From contig NZ_JBAJNO010000008.1 of NCBI RefSeq assembly GCF_036880985.1, forward strand, positions 186,001-250,000: 64,000 bases of DNA, in the 5' to 3' direction. This DNA comes from Limibacter armeniacum. Its GTDB lineage: Bacteria > Bacteroidota > Bacteroidia > Cytophagales > Flammeovirgaceae. Below, piece after piece: positions 17,470 to 26,376 of the stretch (within the stretch, counting starts at the first letter, position 1; the number at the start of each line of letters is the position of its first letter). The notes beneath the pieces were generated by a model that saw only the letters and a list, made by a program, of their open reading frames with translations, searched no databases and was not told the DNA's origin. The position numbers were made by a program, and so were the translations under genes.

Positions 17470-18612
17470 CTACTCTTTCAGGATGGCTCTAGAGATGACA
17501 AGTTTCTGAATCTCGGAGGTACCTTCCCCAATTGTACACAACTTGACATCCCTGTAGTATTTTTCTACTGGGTAGTCTTTGGTAAAGCCATATCCGCCAA
17601 AAATCTGCACAGCTTCATTAGATGCCTTGCAAGCAATCTCAGAAGCATAGTACTTCGCCATAGCAGACTCTTTGTTAATGCTTTTTCCCTGATTCTTTAA
17701 TTCTGCAGCTTGCCAAATCAATAGCCTTGCAGCTTCGATTTCAGTAGCCATATCTGCCAGCTTAAAGGAAATACCTTGAAAAGTAGCAATTGGTTTACCA
17801 AACTGTTTACGCTCCTTGGCATAAGCAACAGAAGCTTCATAAGCACCTTGAGCAATACCCAAGCTTAAGGCTGCAATTGAGATCCTTCCACCATCCAGAA
17901 CCTTCATGGATTGAACAAAGCCTTCTCCGACTTTACCCAGTACATTGTCTTGGTGTACACGACAGTCCTGAAAAATCAATTCGGCTGTCTCAGATGTTCG
18001 CATACCAAGCTTACGTTCTTTTCGGCCAGCGGAAAAGCCAGCTGTACCTTTTTCAATCACAAAGGCAGTCATGCCGTGAGAGTCTCCTACATCTCCAGTA
18101 CGGGCAATCACGACAGCTATATTTCCACTAATCCCATGTGTAATGAAGTTTTTGGCACCGTTTAATACCCAATAATCACCATCTTTCTTGGCAACGGTCT
18201 TCATATTACCAGCGTCTGATCCTGTGTTAGGTTCTGTAAGTCCCCAAGCACCGATCCATTCGCCTGAAGCCAATTTTGGTAACCATTTTTTCTTTTGCTC
18301 TTCATTGCCGAATGCCAGTATGTGTCCAGTGCAAAGTGAGTTGTGGGCTGCCATTGAAAGGCCAATTCCTGGGTCAAATTTCGCAAGTTCAGCAATAGCA
18401 CGGACATACTCATGGTATCCAAAACCACTACCGCCATAAGCTTCCGGAACAAGGACGCCCATCAGGCCTAATTCACCTAGTTTTTTGAAGACCTCGACAG
18501 GGAAGTGTTCGTTTTCATCCCATTCATCTCGATAAGGAGCAATGTGCATTTCTCCGAAATCACGCACAGACTGTGCGATCATTTCCTGGGTTTCTTGTTG
18601 TAATGTTTGCAT
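17470..18612 (-). CDS. Acyl-CoA dehydrogenase
   Basis: 380-residue FAD enzyme that oxidises acyl-CoA to trans-2-enoyl-CoA, handing electrons to ETF. N-terminal helical, central beta (WGLTEPNTGSDAGNM near 125, the FAD/substrate signature) and C-terminal helical domains are in the usual order. The catalytic base is Glu363 in IGEGTSEIQK, and QIFGGYGFTKDYPVEKYYRD is the conserved second signature. The sequence is closest in feel to short-chain/butyryl-CoA types; chain length is not certain. It is monocistronic with its own terminator. Confidence 0.95.
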   Translation of the reverse strand: MQTLQQETQEMIAQSVRDFGEMHIAPYRDEWDENEHFPVEVFKKLGELGLMGVLVPEAYGGSGFGYHEYVRAIAELAKFDPGIGLSMAAHNSLCTGHILAFGNEEQKKKWLPKLASGEWIGAWGLTEPNTGSDAGNMKTVAKKDGDYWVLNGAKNFITHGISGNIAVVIARTGDVGDSHGMTAFVIEKGTAGFSAGRKERKLGMRTSETAELIFQDCRVHQDNVLGKVGEGFVQSMKVLDGGRISIAALSLGIAQGAYEASVAYAKERKQFGKPIATFQGISFKLADMATEIEAARLLIWQAAELKNQGKSINKESAMAKYYASEIACKASNEAVQIFGGYGFTKDYPVEKYYRDVKLCTIGEGTSEIQKLVISRAILKE

Positions 18613-19065
18613 ATGTATGTATGGTTAGTAATAAAAGTCAGTGAGCCAAATACAGCCTGTGGTGTTGAGCTATAAGATGGTGTGTACTCGCTGACGTGGG
18701 TTTAACATAGCTTCCTGACAAGGTCAGTCAGCTTTTTGAATATGTGTCAGTTTATGGAGGACTTGCAGCAGAAGAGGCAGAACATGTATGTGGTTAGTGG
18801 TTCTGTTATTTAGCTTCGTACTTCAAGCCTTGCGTTTATATATTGTGTCTATTGTATTATTAGGTTATAGAATTATAAGAATAACTAAAATATTGGAACA
18901 AAGACAGTCTCTTAGTAGAAAAAGTTTACATGAAGACGCTATAATACAGGAAGAACGTGAATGTCCATGATGAGGAATATCTATAGGGAGATGTGAGTCA
19001 CTTTTGTGTTTTAAGGAGAGCCTTAAATGTGTGGCTTATTATAAGTTTTATCTAAAGATTCTGTT
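18613..19065. other. Intergenic region with one doubtful small frame
   Basis: 453 bases between the leftward acyl-CoA dehydrogenase gene and the rightward 19066 gene. A short hairpin with GTGTCAG and CTGAC elements occurs near 18700-18750. Apart from the small frame at 18788-18970, nothing was recognised. Confidence 0.4.
18788..18970 (+). CDS. Possible small membrane protein (doubtful)
   Basis: 60 codons from an ATG. The first ~28 residues are hydrophobic (WLVVLLFSFVLQALRLYIVS) and the rest is charged (KILEQRQSLSRKSLHEDAII), consistent with a single-pass protein. There is no clear ribosome-binding site, and no homologue was recognised. It could be chance. Confidence 0.25.
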   Translation: MWLVVLLFSFVLQALRLYIVSIVLLGYRIIRITKILEQRQSLSRKSLHEDAIIQEERECP

Positions 19066-19518
19066 TTGAAAACTATACAACTTGATGCTTCAGGGAAAAT
19101 ACCAAGCAAAATATTAAAACAGTATGGAGGACCTTATTCTTTTTTGAAAAAGGCATTTGTAAGTGGGATATCTCTAGCAGGGCTTGAATATAAACCCGAA
19201 ACAGCCGATCATGCTGATAGAAAAGTATCACACTTTGAGAAATTACAAGACGGATTAGCGATTAGGGTTAATATGGGACAAAAATCAATATGCTTTTTGT
19301 TCTCATTTACGGAAATACAGAAAATCAGGCTAATGGTCGCAGCACTTTCAGACATGAAAAAAGCAGACCATTCAGGGAAAAGGGTTGGCTACTTAAGCCT
19401 ATCGAATGGGCAGGAAAAACTCCAGTTTTTTGTGCCTTACTCAAAAGTAGGTGAAACAGCCAAGTATTTTGAAGCAATTGAGTTTACTTCTGTATTTGAG
19501 TTATGTGATAAAGGGTGA
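19066..19518 (+). CDS. Hypothetical protein
   Basis: 150 residues. The first available start is TTG at 19066, because an in-frame stop lies 8 codons upstream and no ATG occurs before codon ~70. The protein is mixed alpha/beta, basic, without signal peptide or membrane segment, and contains GPYSFLKKAFVSGISLAGLE and KRVGYLSLSNGQEKLQFFVP. No family was recognised. It converges on the glycosyltransferase-like gene, with a shared hairpin between them. Confidence 0.5.
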   Translation: MKTIQLDASGKIPSKILKQYGGPYSFLKKAFVSGISLAGLEYKPETADHADRKVSHFEKLQDGLAIRVNMGQKSICFLFSFTEIQKIRLMVAALSDMKKADHSGKRVGYLSLSNGQEKLQFFVPYSKVGETAKYFEAIEFTSVFELCDKG

Positions 19519-19556
19519 AAAACACTTCAGGTGGTTTAAATCAACACCTGAAGTGT
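19517..19556 (-). terminator. Terminator of the 19567-20445 gene
   Basis: Perfect 12-bp stem ACACTTCAGGTG/CACCTGAAGTGT (19522-19533 with 19545-19556). The minus strand follows with TTTTT; it may also stop the convergent gene. Confidence 0.75.
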
Positions 19557-19566
19557 CAGTTTAGTG

Positions 19567-20445
19567 TCATTGAATATATTCAATTCCTTTGTCAGGAAAC
19601 CACTTCATAATCAGTTTGTGGAGTCTTTTTCGTGTATTTGGAATTCCTACCTTTACTGGGATTTTAAGTAAATCCATTTTACGTAACTCTTCTAACTCTT
19701 CATCTTGAGTTAGCCCACCTAGATGTGCTTTAACAAAGAATGAAGTGATGACTTCATTCCATCCCTCTTTGTTACCCCAATAGTGACCAATAATATCATC
19801 TGAAGCGACCATAGGAGTATCTTCATCAGCACATAATGCAACAGAGAAAGCAAACTGTTCAATCAGTCTTCTTGTGACTCCTCCTTTACACATGTCATCA
19901 CAAATAGATAGGGAAAGGGGGATTGTATTCGAAAAATTTTTGTGAGAAATTCCAATTACTCCGGCGTTCCACATACAGTGTTCTGCATTGATAGTTACTC
20001 CGCCAAACGATTTGCCATTTGACTGGTCCCACATTTTCTTTTCAGTTTTAGAGCCTAATTCTGAAAGCTTTCCCTCATTAAGGTGCATTGTGTTGAAACC
20101 TTTGTCTAACCTGTTTTTGATTTCGGCTAAATCCCCATATAGAAAAGTGTCAGAATCAAGGTATAGTAATGATGTGTCTTTAAACTCATAGGCTATAGCT
20201 TCAACAGCTTTGATTTTAATCCTCCAAAAGAAATCATAAGGACCTCTCCAATCATTTAATGTTTGTTCATCAACACTCTTAACAATGACCCTACTGTCCT
20301 TTAAATGACTATAGTAAGAAGGAGCGTCTGTTACAATGATAATGTGGTCTACAAAGTCTTTTTGTAGCAGGAATGTGTATATCGAAAAGTTTGCCTGCTT
20401 GTGATTTTGGATATTATCTCCAAAAACAAGGTAGAGAATGTTCAT
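19567..20445 (-). CDS. Glycosyltransferase-like protein (GT-A fold, GT8-like)
   Basis: 292 residues, cytoplasmic. It starts with a Rossmann-like strand MNILYLVFGDN and has a DxD-type motif in LLYLDSDTFLYG near residue 96, the usual divalent-metal/nucleotide-sugar site of GT-A enzymes. This is followed by WNAGVIGI near 160 as in GT8-like and related nucleotide-diphospho-sugar transferases. HYWGNKEGWNE near 220 may be the C-terminal metal or acceptor site. Donor and acceptor are unknown. It is isolated, with no capsule or LPS cluster around it. Confidence 0.65.
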   Translation of the reverse strand: MNILYLVFGDNIQNHKQANFSIYTFLLQKDFVDHIIIVTDAPSYYSHLKDSRVIVKSVDEQTLNDWRGPYDFFWRIKIKAVEAIAYEFKDTSLLYLDSDTFLYGDLAEIKNRLDKGFNTMHLNEGKLSELGSKTEKKMWDQSNGKSFGGVTINAEHCMWNAGVIGISHKNFSNTIPLSLSICDDMCKGGVTRRLIEQFAFSVALCADEDTPMVASDDIIGHYWGNKEGWNEVITSFFVKAHLGGLTQDEELEELRKMDLLKIPVKVGIPNTRKRLHKLIMKWFPDKGIEYIQ

Positions 20446-20987
20446 TCTAAAATCTTTAGGTGTAGTGTGTAGTGTTAAATTGATTGCACCAATCGAAACG
20501 GATAGCTGTTTAGTTATGCAGTTGCTGTGCCACTTCCGTTGCAGACTGGTCGCAAAGATTGTGAAAAAAATGTTAAAAAGTGAAGAGGGTTGTCATCTAG
20601 GATATGGAATGAATATCAGAAGCAAGCTTAAAGGCATAAATTAAAGTTGGTAGAAGTAGGAGAGTGGGCGGTTGAAGTATGTAAAACAAAAATATAGTAT
20701 GAAGTACAATGTTTTGTTTGAAATAAAGCTGAAAGTGAAGCTTTGAAAGAAATGCAGCGTTAAAAGATCAAGTTTTTGTAATACAAAAAGGTGAAAAACA
20801 ACTCATAGTAAGTAAAGGCTTGATATGTTAAAAATATTCAAAATTCAATTTTTTTTGAAAGTATAATACCTATGAAAGATAGATGGTCTAGTTTTTGAAA
20901 AGATTACAGTAATTGTTTGAATAATGTAATATGATTGATAGAGTTAGCCTTATTAACCTTAATATCCTGTTTTGATGACTCATTAAG
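20446..20987. other. Intergenic region upstream of an orphan terminator
   Basis: About 540 AT-rich bases with no convincing coding frame. The short plus-strand frame 20438-20644 has no start signal or protein-like pattern. Because a strong plus-strand terminator follows at 20988, an untranslated plus-strand RNA may be made here. Confidence 0.35.
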
Positions 20988-21015
20988 CAGCCCCGATTTC
21001 GGGGCTGTTTTTTTT
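20988..21015 (+). terminator. Strong terminator with no upstream gene
   Basis: CAGCCCCG (20988-20995) pairs with CGGGGCTG (21000-21007), loop ATTT, followed by eight Ts on the plus strand only. The nearest plus-strand gene ends 1.5 kb upstream beyond a convergent gene. Confidence 0.85.
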
Positions 21016-21077
21016 GTAGGTAGCCTTGAACCAAGTAATGACTCGATTCAAGGCATTATTTTAATTAAATGGAACGC

Positions 21078-22958
21078 TTACTTCACAATGGAGACTTCCA
21101 AATAACTTCCTTTTTCATCGTGATAAACCTTGTGAGTGGCTTTTATAAAGTCGCTTTCTTCTGCATCAAATATATTTTCCACATACTTCTGAGGATTTCT
21201 GTCAAACAGAGGGAAAAACGTACTTTGGACTTGTACCATAATGCGGTGCCCTTTCTTGAAAGTGTGCAGCACATCTTGTAGTGGTAATGTTATTTCTGTA
21301 CGCTTTTCAGGTGTAAATGGCTCTGGCTTACTAAAGCTGTTTCGGTAGCGTCCACGCATGATTTCACTACGCACCATTTGCTGATATCCTCCCAAATCCT
21401 TTTTGCCTTTTTCCTGTGTAAAGTCTTCAGGGTATACATCTATTAGTTTTACGACCCAGTCAGCATCAGTACCTGTCGTTGAAACGGTCAGTTTAGCAAG
21501 CAGTTCACCCGCAAGTGTTACATCTTCGGTAAGTATATCTGTCTGGAAAACCAACACATCTTCCCTTTTGCTGGCAAAGCGTTGGTCGCTGGCCATATAA
21601 GGCCTTGGTGTAAATCGTACTTCAGGGTGCTCAGTATGAGGTACAGGGTTGGTCGGGTCACTGATAAACTCTGAGTAAGTGTCTTTTCCCTGTTTTGATT
21701 TTGTTTCAGAAAGCATTCCATCTTGTTGGAAGTAGAGCTTTTTCTTGATAGTGTTGGCTGAAGGCCATTTATCAAATTTCATCCACTGCTTTTTTCCTGT
21801 ATCAAACAGGTAAGCTTCAGGTAAAGGGTTTTCCGTTTTCCCTTTCAGATGATGGGCAAAGAATGGAAACTCGATTTCCTTTTGGTAAAAGTCAGAGATG
21901 TCAGAACCAAAGTATACATCACTGATGATCTGATCGCCTTTTACCCTTGCCCAATCTCCATGAGTCCATGGTCCCATGACAATTCGGTTATCCGCTTTTT
22001 TGTTACGTTTTTCGATAGTCTTGTAAATATTGAGAGGCCCGTAAAGGTCTTCAGCATCAAACCATCCACCAACTACCAGTACAGCATGGTCAATGTCATT
22101 TAAATGAGGCAATAGGTTTCGTTTTTGCCAGAACTGATCATAGTTAGGGTGGTCAGAGAGTTCTTGCCAAAAGAAATTGTCCTGTTTATAGTACTGGTCT
22201 GTGTTTTTAAGTGGACCTAGTTCCAAAAAGAAATCATAAGCACTTTTATCTTTTTGGGGCATCGCCATCTTGTCTCTGTACCATGCTTCTGTAGTCTTGC
22301 TATCTTTTTGGTAGCCGAATACAGGAGTTGCAAACCAATAGCTAAGTGTATAAGCTCCGCGATGGTGGAAATCGTCAAAATAGAAGTCCGCAATTGGTGC
22401 TTGTGGTGAAGCTGCTTTTAGGGCAGGGTGCGCTTTTACATTGCTGACTGCTGAATAGTGTCCGGGGTAGGAGATACCCCATGTTCCGATGTTTCCGTTA
22501 TGTCTACCTTCTAGTTGCTTGAGGAGGTAGTCAATTGTATCATAAGTGTCGGTACTTTCGTCTGTAGCTTTCGGATCTGACTTCGAATCTACAATCGGGC
22601 GCATGTTGTCAAATTTTCCTTCTGACATATAACGACCACGTACATCCTGATATACAAAAATATAAAGATCCCTCATCAGATAGCTGGAAGGACCCAGTTT
22701 GGTTGGCATATTACCTTCTCCATAAGGTCGGATACTATAGCAGGTACGTTGCATCAGCATCGGGTACTGCTTGCTGGTATCTTTTGGAAGGTAAACCTGA
22801 GTGTGTAGTTTGACACCGTCACGCATTGGAATATCGAAGATTATCTTCTCATAATGCGCTGCAATAAATGCGGAATCGGTTTCCTGAACAGCAGTTCCTG
22901 CACTGACTTTGAAAGAAAAAATCATAAGGCAGAGCAGGATGAAAATATTTTTTTTCAT
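21078..22958 (-). CDS. CocE/NonD-family secreted hydrolase (S15-like)
   Basis: 626 residues with a signal peptide cleaved near KVSAG (residue 20). The alpha/beta hydrolase domain carries GISYPG with nucleophile Ser163. The likely Asp is in GGWFDAEDLYG and the His in MGPWTHGDW. The C-terminal ~220 residues form the jelly-roll domain of X-Pro dipeptidyl-peptidase/cocaine-esterase/glutaryl-7-ACA-acylase relatives (DADWVVKLIDVYPEDF). Substrates of this group are peptides, esters or beta-lactam acyl chains; the precise one is unknown. It is a single gene. Confidence 0.9.
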   Translation of the reverse strand: MKKNIFILLCLMIFSFKVSAGTAVQETDSAFIAAHYEKIIFDIPMRDGVKLHTQVYLPKDTSKQYPMLMQRTCYSIRPYGEGNMPTKLGPSSYLMRDLYIFVYQDVRGRYMSEGKFDNMRPIVDSKSDPKATDESTDTYDTIDYLLKQLEGRHNGNIGTWGISYPGHYSAVSNVKAHPALKAASPQAPIADFYFDDFHHRGAYTLSYWFATPVFGYQKDSKTTEAWYRDKMAMPQKDKSAYDFFLELGPLKNTDQYYKQDNFFWQELSDHPNYDQFWQKRNLLPHLNDIDHAVLVVGGWFDAEDLYGPLNIYKTIEKRNKKADNRIVMGPWTHGDWARVKGDQIISDVYFGSDISDFYQKEIEFPFFAHHLKGKTENPLPEAYLFDTGKKQWMKFDKWPSANTIKKKLYFQQDGMLSETKSKQGKDTYSEFISDPTNPVPHTEHPEVRFTPRPYMASDQRFASKREDVLVFQTDILTEDVTLAGELLAKLTVSTTGTDADWVVKLIDVYPEDFTQEKGKKDLGGYQQMVRSEIMRGRYRNSFSKPEPFTPEKRTEITLPLQDVLHTFKKGHRIMVQVQSTFFPLFDRNPQKYVENIFDAEESDFIKATHKVYHDEKGSYLEVSIVK

Positions 22959-23079
22959 AGGAACAAGTATAAATTATTCTGATATTTTCATTGAAAAGTG
23001 ATATAAACATACAAAGAAAAGGCTAATAACTTATTTAATTCTAAAAAATGGCTCTGAATTAAACTCCCGACATTTGTGC

Positions 23080-23087
23080 TATATTTG
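23080..23087 (+). promoter_or_regulatory. Candidate -7 element of the MaoC gene
   Basis: TATATTTG fits TAnnTTTG and lies 35 bases before the chosen ATG at 23122. No convincing -33 TTTG lies at the right distance. It falls inside the longer open frame, which supports the shorter start. Confidence 0.45.
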
Positions 23088-23121
23088 CATTGCACACACA
23101 TCAAAAAAACCAGAATTAATT

Positions 23122-23589
23122 ATGAATAGAAAAGTAATTGAGAACTACGAGCAGTTTGCTGCATTCGAAGGCAAAGACCTAGGTGAGTCAGACTACCTGA
23201 AAATTACCCAAGATCAAATCAACAAATTTGCAGAAGCAACATTGGATCACCAGTGGATTCACACTGATCCTGAGCGTGCTAAGAAAGAGGGCGGTTTTGG
23301 AAACACGATTGCTCATGGTTACTTGACACTGTCAGTAGTTCCTTACCTTTGGGAACAGATCGTGGATGTAAGAAACCTGAAAATGCTGATCAACTATGGT
23401 ATTGAGAAGCTTAGATTTAACCAGCCTGTAGTAGTTGGTAGCGAATTGAAGCTGAAAGGCAAAATGAAGTCTATTGCCAACCTGAGAGGAATCACTAAAT
23501 GTGAGATTGACGTGGTAATGGAAATTAAGGACAGTAAGAAGCCTGCTTTTACAGGAACTATTATTCTACTGTATCACTTCAATGACTAA
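23122..23589 (+). CDS. MaoC-like (R)-specific enoyl-CoA hydratase
   Basis: 155-residue hot-dog-fold hydratase from the ATG at 23122. The longer frame from 23074 runs through a promoter-like element and is rejected. The hydratase-2 motif is intact: Asp42 and His47 in ATLDHQWIHTDPERA are the catalytic pair, followed by FGNTIAHGYLTLS. It adds water to enoyl-CoA to give the (R)-3-hydroxy form, in fatty-acid breakdown or lipid synthesis. NodN-like proteins share this fold. It is monocistronic. Confidence 0.92.
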   Translation: MNRKVIENYEQFAAFEGKDLGESDYLKITQDQINKFAEATLDHQWIHTDPERAKKEGGFGNTIAHGYLTLSVVPYLWEQIVDVRNLKMLINYGIEKLRFNQPVVVGSELKLKGKMKSIANLRGITKCEIDVVMEIKDSKKPAFTGTIILLYHFND

Positions 23590-23601
23590 TGCTACAAGAA
23601 A

Positions 23602-23635
23602 AAGGTCGGTAAAATTTAGTTACCGACCTTTTTTG
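23602..23635. terminator. Bidirectional terminator after the MaoC gene
   Basis: AAGGTCGGTAA (23602-23612) pairs with TTACCGACCTT (23620-23630), then TTTT. The convergent lipoprotein gene ends at 23640. Confidence 0.88.
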
Positions 23636-23639
23636 TGCA

Positions 23640-24851
23640 TTATTTGATCATATACCGTTTGTAGGTAGCTATCACGTCATCAGAGTTTTCAGGTCGAAAT
23701 GCTTCCAGCTTTTTGTATTGGGCTAATTGGAAGTTGCTTTCCATATAATTCCACCATAATAAGAGATACCTTTCTGCTTGACCTCCATTACTATAGATCT
23801 TCTCATAAACGACAAACTCAGGGTTGCTTAAGTTGAACTGAATTTCTGCCATCTCAATAAACGCAGGATCATAGAGCAGCTTCATATAGTATTTGAGATT
23901 ATCCCAATATTGCTGATAGTTCCGTTTGCCTGCATATCGGGCAACAGCAGACCTTAAAGGTCCACCAAAAGCAGGGTTGGCACCGGCTGCCATATAAGTA
24001 GCCATCATTCTCCCAGCAGCATCCAAGTTCTTGAGGTGATCGAAGCGATCGTCGGTCAGTGATAAATGGTGTAGCAGTTGCCCTCTGGTGTAGTCCTCAA
24101 CCAGACCTCTCAGTTTTTTTCCATGCTGATAATCCACCATTTCATGATTGTTATCTAAGGTTTTGAGAGAAAATTCCTGTGCAATTTGAGGTTGCATATG
24201 GCAAAGACCAATTCCGCCATCATCTGTACCGTTTGGGAGGTACGCAACACCATTAGATTCTTGCATAATCATTGCCAGCAGAATTCCGGGCGGAAGGTTA
24301 TAACGGTGTTCTACAGCGTCTGTAAGTGGCTTGAAGCGTATACTCCTTAGAAAAGTTCCTACCTCCTTTTCGTAAGTAGAGCCTTTAAGCCCATGAGAAT
24401 ACTTCTCTCCCAATAGTTCCAAATCCAATGGAGGTTCAGACTCCTGAGTTGATCCAAATGCTAAGGCAAGCTTTCTGAAGTCATTTCTTTCAACTCTGAC
24501 TTTGCTATTATTATTGGTAAATTGAATCAGTTGATTAAGTCGGTTTTGGAAGATTTGGTAAGGAACTTTCTCAGCCTTTTTGACCTCGGTATAATACCCG
24601 AATACCCATGCATTGTTTTTCAGCTGATACCAATAAGCATCCTGTTGTTTCCCTCCTGAAAGTGTAATGGAGTAGGGGATTGGCGTTCTCTGTTGAATTT
24701 GGTATTTGGTGTTTTTCTCCCCAGTCATTACCCTTGTTGAATGCGCAGAGGGATAAGAGCGGAGGTTCATGTTTTCTGTCAACTTTAAGGAAGGACTACA
24801 TGCAGAGAAAACTACAACGCATAAAGACAAACAGGTATTTCTAGAGAGCAT
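23640..24851 (-). CDS. Lytic transglycosylase-like lipoprotein (SLT domain)
   Basis: 403 residues from the ATG at 24851; the longer frame needs a TTG. The lipobox VVVFSAC puts the lipidated cysteine at residue 18. An SH3-like N-terminal part (NLRSYPSAHSTRVMTGEKN, AYWYQLKNNAWVFGYY) is followed by a Slt/lysozyme-fold domain, with LLAMIMQESNG providing the likely catalytic Glu and DDGGIGLCHMQP the conserved GxGLxQ-type motif. It probably cleaves peptidoglycan glycan strands in the periplasm. The C-terminal ~100 residues are helical and unassigned. Confidence 0.85.
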   Translation of the reverse strand: MLSRNTCLSLCVVVFSACSPSLKLTENMNLRSYPSAHSTRVMTGEKNTKYQIQQRTPIPYSITLSGGKQQDAYWYQLKNNAWVFGYYTEVKKAEKVPYQIFQNRLNQLIQFTNNNSKVRVERNDFRKLALAFGSTQESEPPLDLELLGEKYSHGLKGSTYEKEVGTFLRSIRFKPLTDAVEHRYNLPPGILLAMIMQESNGVAYLPNGTDDGGIGLCHMQPQIAQEFSLKTLDNNHEMVDYQHGKKLRGLVEDYTRGQLLHHLSLTDDRFDHLKNLDAAGRMMATYMAAGANPAFGGPLRSAVARYAGKRNYQQYWDNLKYYMKLLYDPAFIEMAEIQFNLSNPEFVVYEKIYSNGGQAERYLLLWWNYMESNFQLAQYKKLEAFRPENSDDVIATYKRYMIK

Positions 24852-24922
24852 ATTGATCAACAAAATTTAGTATTGGTATTCTGAAATAATACAGCACTAT
24901 GATTAAAACCAATTGTAAATAT

Positions 24923-24964
24923 AAAAACCTTCAGGTTTGGAGTTTTCCATCACCTGAAGGTTTT
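24923..24964 (-). terminator. Hairpin terminator between two leftward genes
   Basis: AAAACCTTCAGGT (24924-24936) pairs with ACCTGAAGGTTTT (24952-24964). The minus strand continues with Ts, so it ends the 25011-26255 transcript. Confidence 0.85.
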
Positions 24965-25010
24965 AGGTATATATTTTTAAGCCCTGTTGAAAGGCTAGTC
25001 TCGCTAAGCG

Positions 25011-26255
25011 TTATGCTATACGGAATCTTTTGCGAATATCAGCTACAGTATAGCCTTCTTTCTCAATGTTTTCATTAAGCTTCTTGCTTACTGTTCTCAA
25101 CAGGTTTTCGATATCTTCCAGTTGAAGGTGGTTGCTTACCGTAATACGGATACCAGCTCTTCCGAGTGGAACATTCGGGTAAACAGACAAGTTTGTATAG
25201 AAACCTTCTTCCTTCAGCTCAGCACCAATCTTAGTGGCGATCTCGTCTTGTCCAACACCAATAAAGAAGATAGGTGTTTCATCCAAGCCAACCAGTGGCA
25301 AGTCAAGCTCTTTACAAAGCTTTTGGAAGTGGTGGATTCTTTGCTTGAGTCTGTCTTGGAATTCGTGGATCTCGTCAGAGGCCATGATATCCAATACTGC
25401 TACAGCACCACCAAGAACAGGGTTCTGTACTGGTCCTGCAAAGAATGAACCTACATTAAGTGCCAGTTCCTTTTGCTCTTGTGTTTCGAAAATCACGAAT
25501 CCACCTCCTACACCAGGGCCTTTACCCATTGATCCGGCAAGAATCAGACGTTCGTGGTATCCACCTGTTTTTTCAAGGTAGCAACCTACACCATTTTTAC
25601 CTCCGACAGCAATACCATGTGCGTCATCGATGTAAAGGTGAAGTTGTGGATATTTCTTGACTAATTTTACAAGCTCTTCAGCAGGTGTCATATCACCGTA
25701 CATCGAGAATACTCCATCAGCCATGTACCAAACCTTTTCAAACTTTTGTGAAAGCTCGATGATTTTCTCTTCCAGCTTTTCCATGTTTGAATGTTTGATC
25801 TTTTCAACATGCAGACCAGAAGGAATCATTTGCATGATGTTCATGGTAACACTTGCATGTACCTGCTGGTCAAGAATAACAGCATCGTTTTTGACATCCA
25901 GCAAAACATTCATTGCAGCACGGTGAGCATTAGTTGTTGTTTGTGCATACAAAGCTGGCTTGCCATAAATTTTTTCAAGACGTTCTTCTATTTGATCATA
26001 CAAAGGAACGTAAGTGTAGCATCTTGATGATGAGAAATGTACGCCAAACTTATGAATTGCCTCAATAGCAGCATCGCTGATACGTTGATCCAGTTCGAGT
26101 CCTAAGTAGCTGCAAGAGCCAAAGTTTAGAACTTCTTTGCCACCCAATTTGAATGAGCGGCCGTTAATTTTTTCTTCGCCAATAGGTTGTTGAGCGATAC
26201 CTAAGTCAAGCGCCTGCTTTACTACCTGGTTCGTTTGGGATAGAAATTTATCCAT
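25011..26255 (-). CDS. Alpha-oxoamine synthase family PLP enzyme
   Basis: 414 residues. It condenses an amino acid with an acyl-CoA or acyl-ACP, with loss of CO2. Family residues are visible: His133 (QQVHAS) stacking on PLP, Asp211 and His213 (IDDAHG), and Schiff-base Lys245 in AGSMGKGPGVGGG. NFGSCSYLGL is the usual N-terminal signature. The lysine loop SMGKGPG differs from the TFSKS/TLGKA loops of serine palmitoyltransferase and 2-amino-3-ketobutyrate CoA ligase. The substrate may therefore be different, and a sphingolipid or sulfonolipid (capnine-type) role is possible in this phylum. There are no lipid genes beside it. Confidence 0.88.
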   Translation of the reverse strand: MDKFLSQTNQVVKQALDLGIAQQPIGEEKINGRSFKLGGKEVLNFGSCSYLGLELDQRISDAAIEAIHKFGVHFSSSRCYTYVPLYDQIEERLEKIYGKPALYAQTTTNAHRAAMNVLLDVKNDAVILDQQVHASVTMNIMQMIPSGLHVEKIKHSNMEKLEEKIIELSQKFEKVWYMADGVFSMYGDMTPAEELVKLVKKYPQLHLYIDDAHGIAVGGKNGVGCYLEKTGGYHERLILAGSMGKGPGVGGGFVIFETQEQKELALNVGSFFAGPVQNPVLGGAVAVLDIMASDEIHEFQDRLKQRIHHFQKLCKELDLPLVGLDETPIFFIGVGQDEIATKIGAELKEEGFYTNLSVYPNVPLGRAGIRITVSNHLQLEDIENLLRTVSKKLNENIEKEGYTVADIRKRFRIA

Positions 26256-26314
26256 TACAGGAAAATATTAAAGATAGTTGTTGAAAATTATAAGGCTTAG
26301 CTAAAGTGCTAGAA

Positions 26315-26345
26315 TCAAATGCCAGTCTAAGATACTGGCATTTGA
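26315..26345 (-). terminator. Hairpin after the NTF2-like lipoprotein gene
   Basis: Perfect 12-bp stem TCAAATGCCAGT/ACTGGCATTTGA with a 7-base loop, 32 bases beyond the stop codon. It has no T run, so terminator strength is uncertain. Confidence 0.6.
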
Positions 26346-26376
26346 CCTACATGTTGAAAGAATAATAAATCAAGAA

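Noticed and set aside
20438-20644. 68-codon plus-strand frame
   Set aside because: No ribosome-binding site or protein-like pattern, and it overlaps the start of the leftward glycosyltransferase-like gene.
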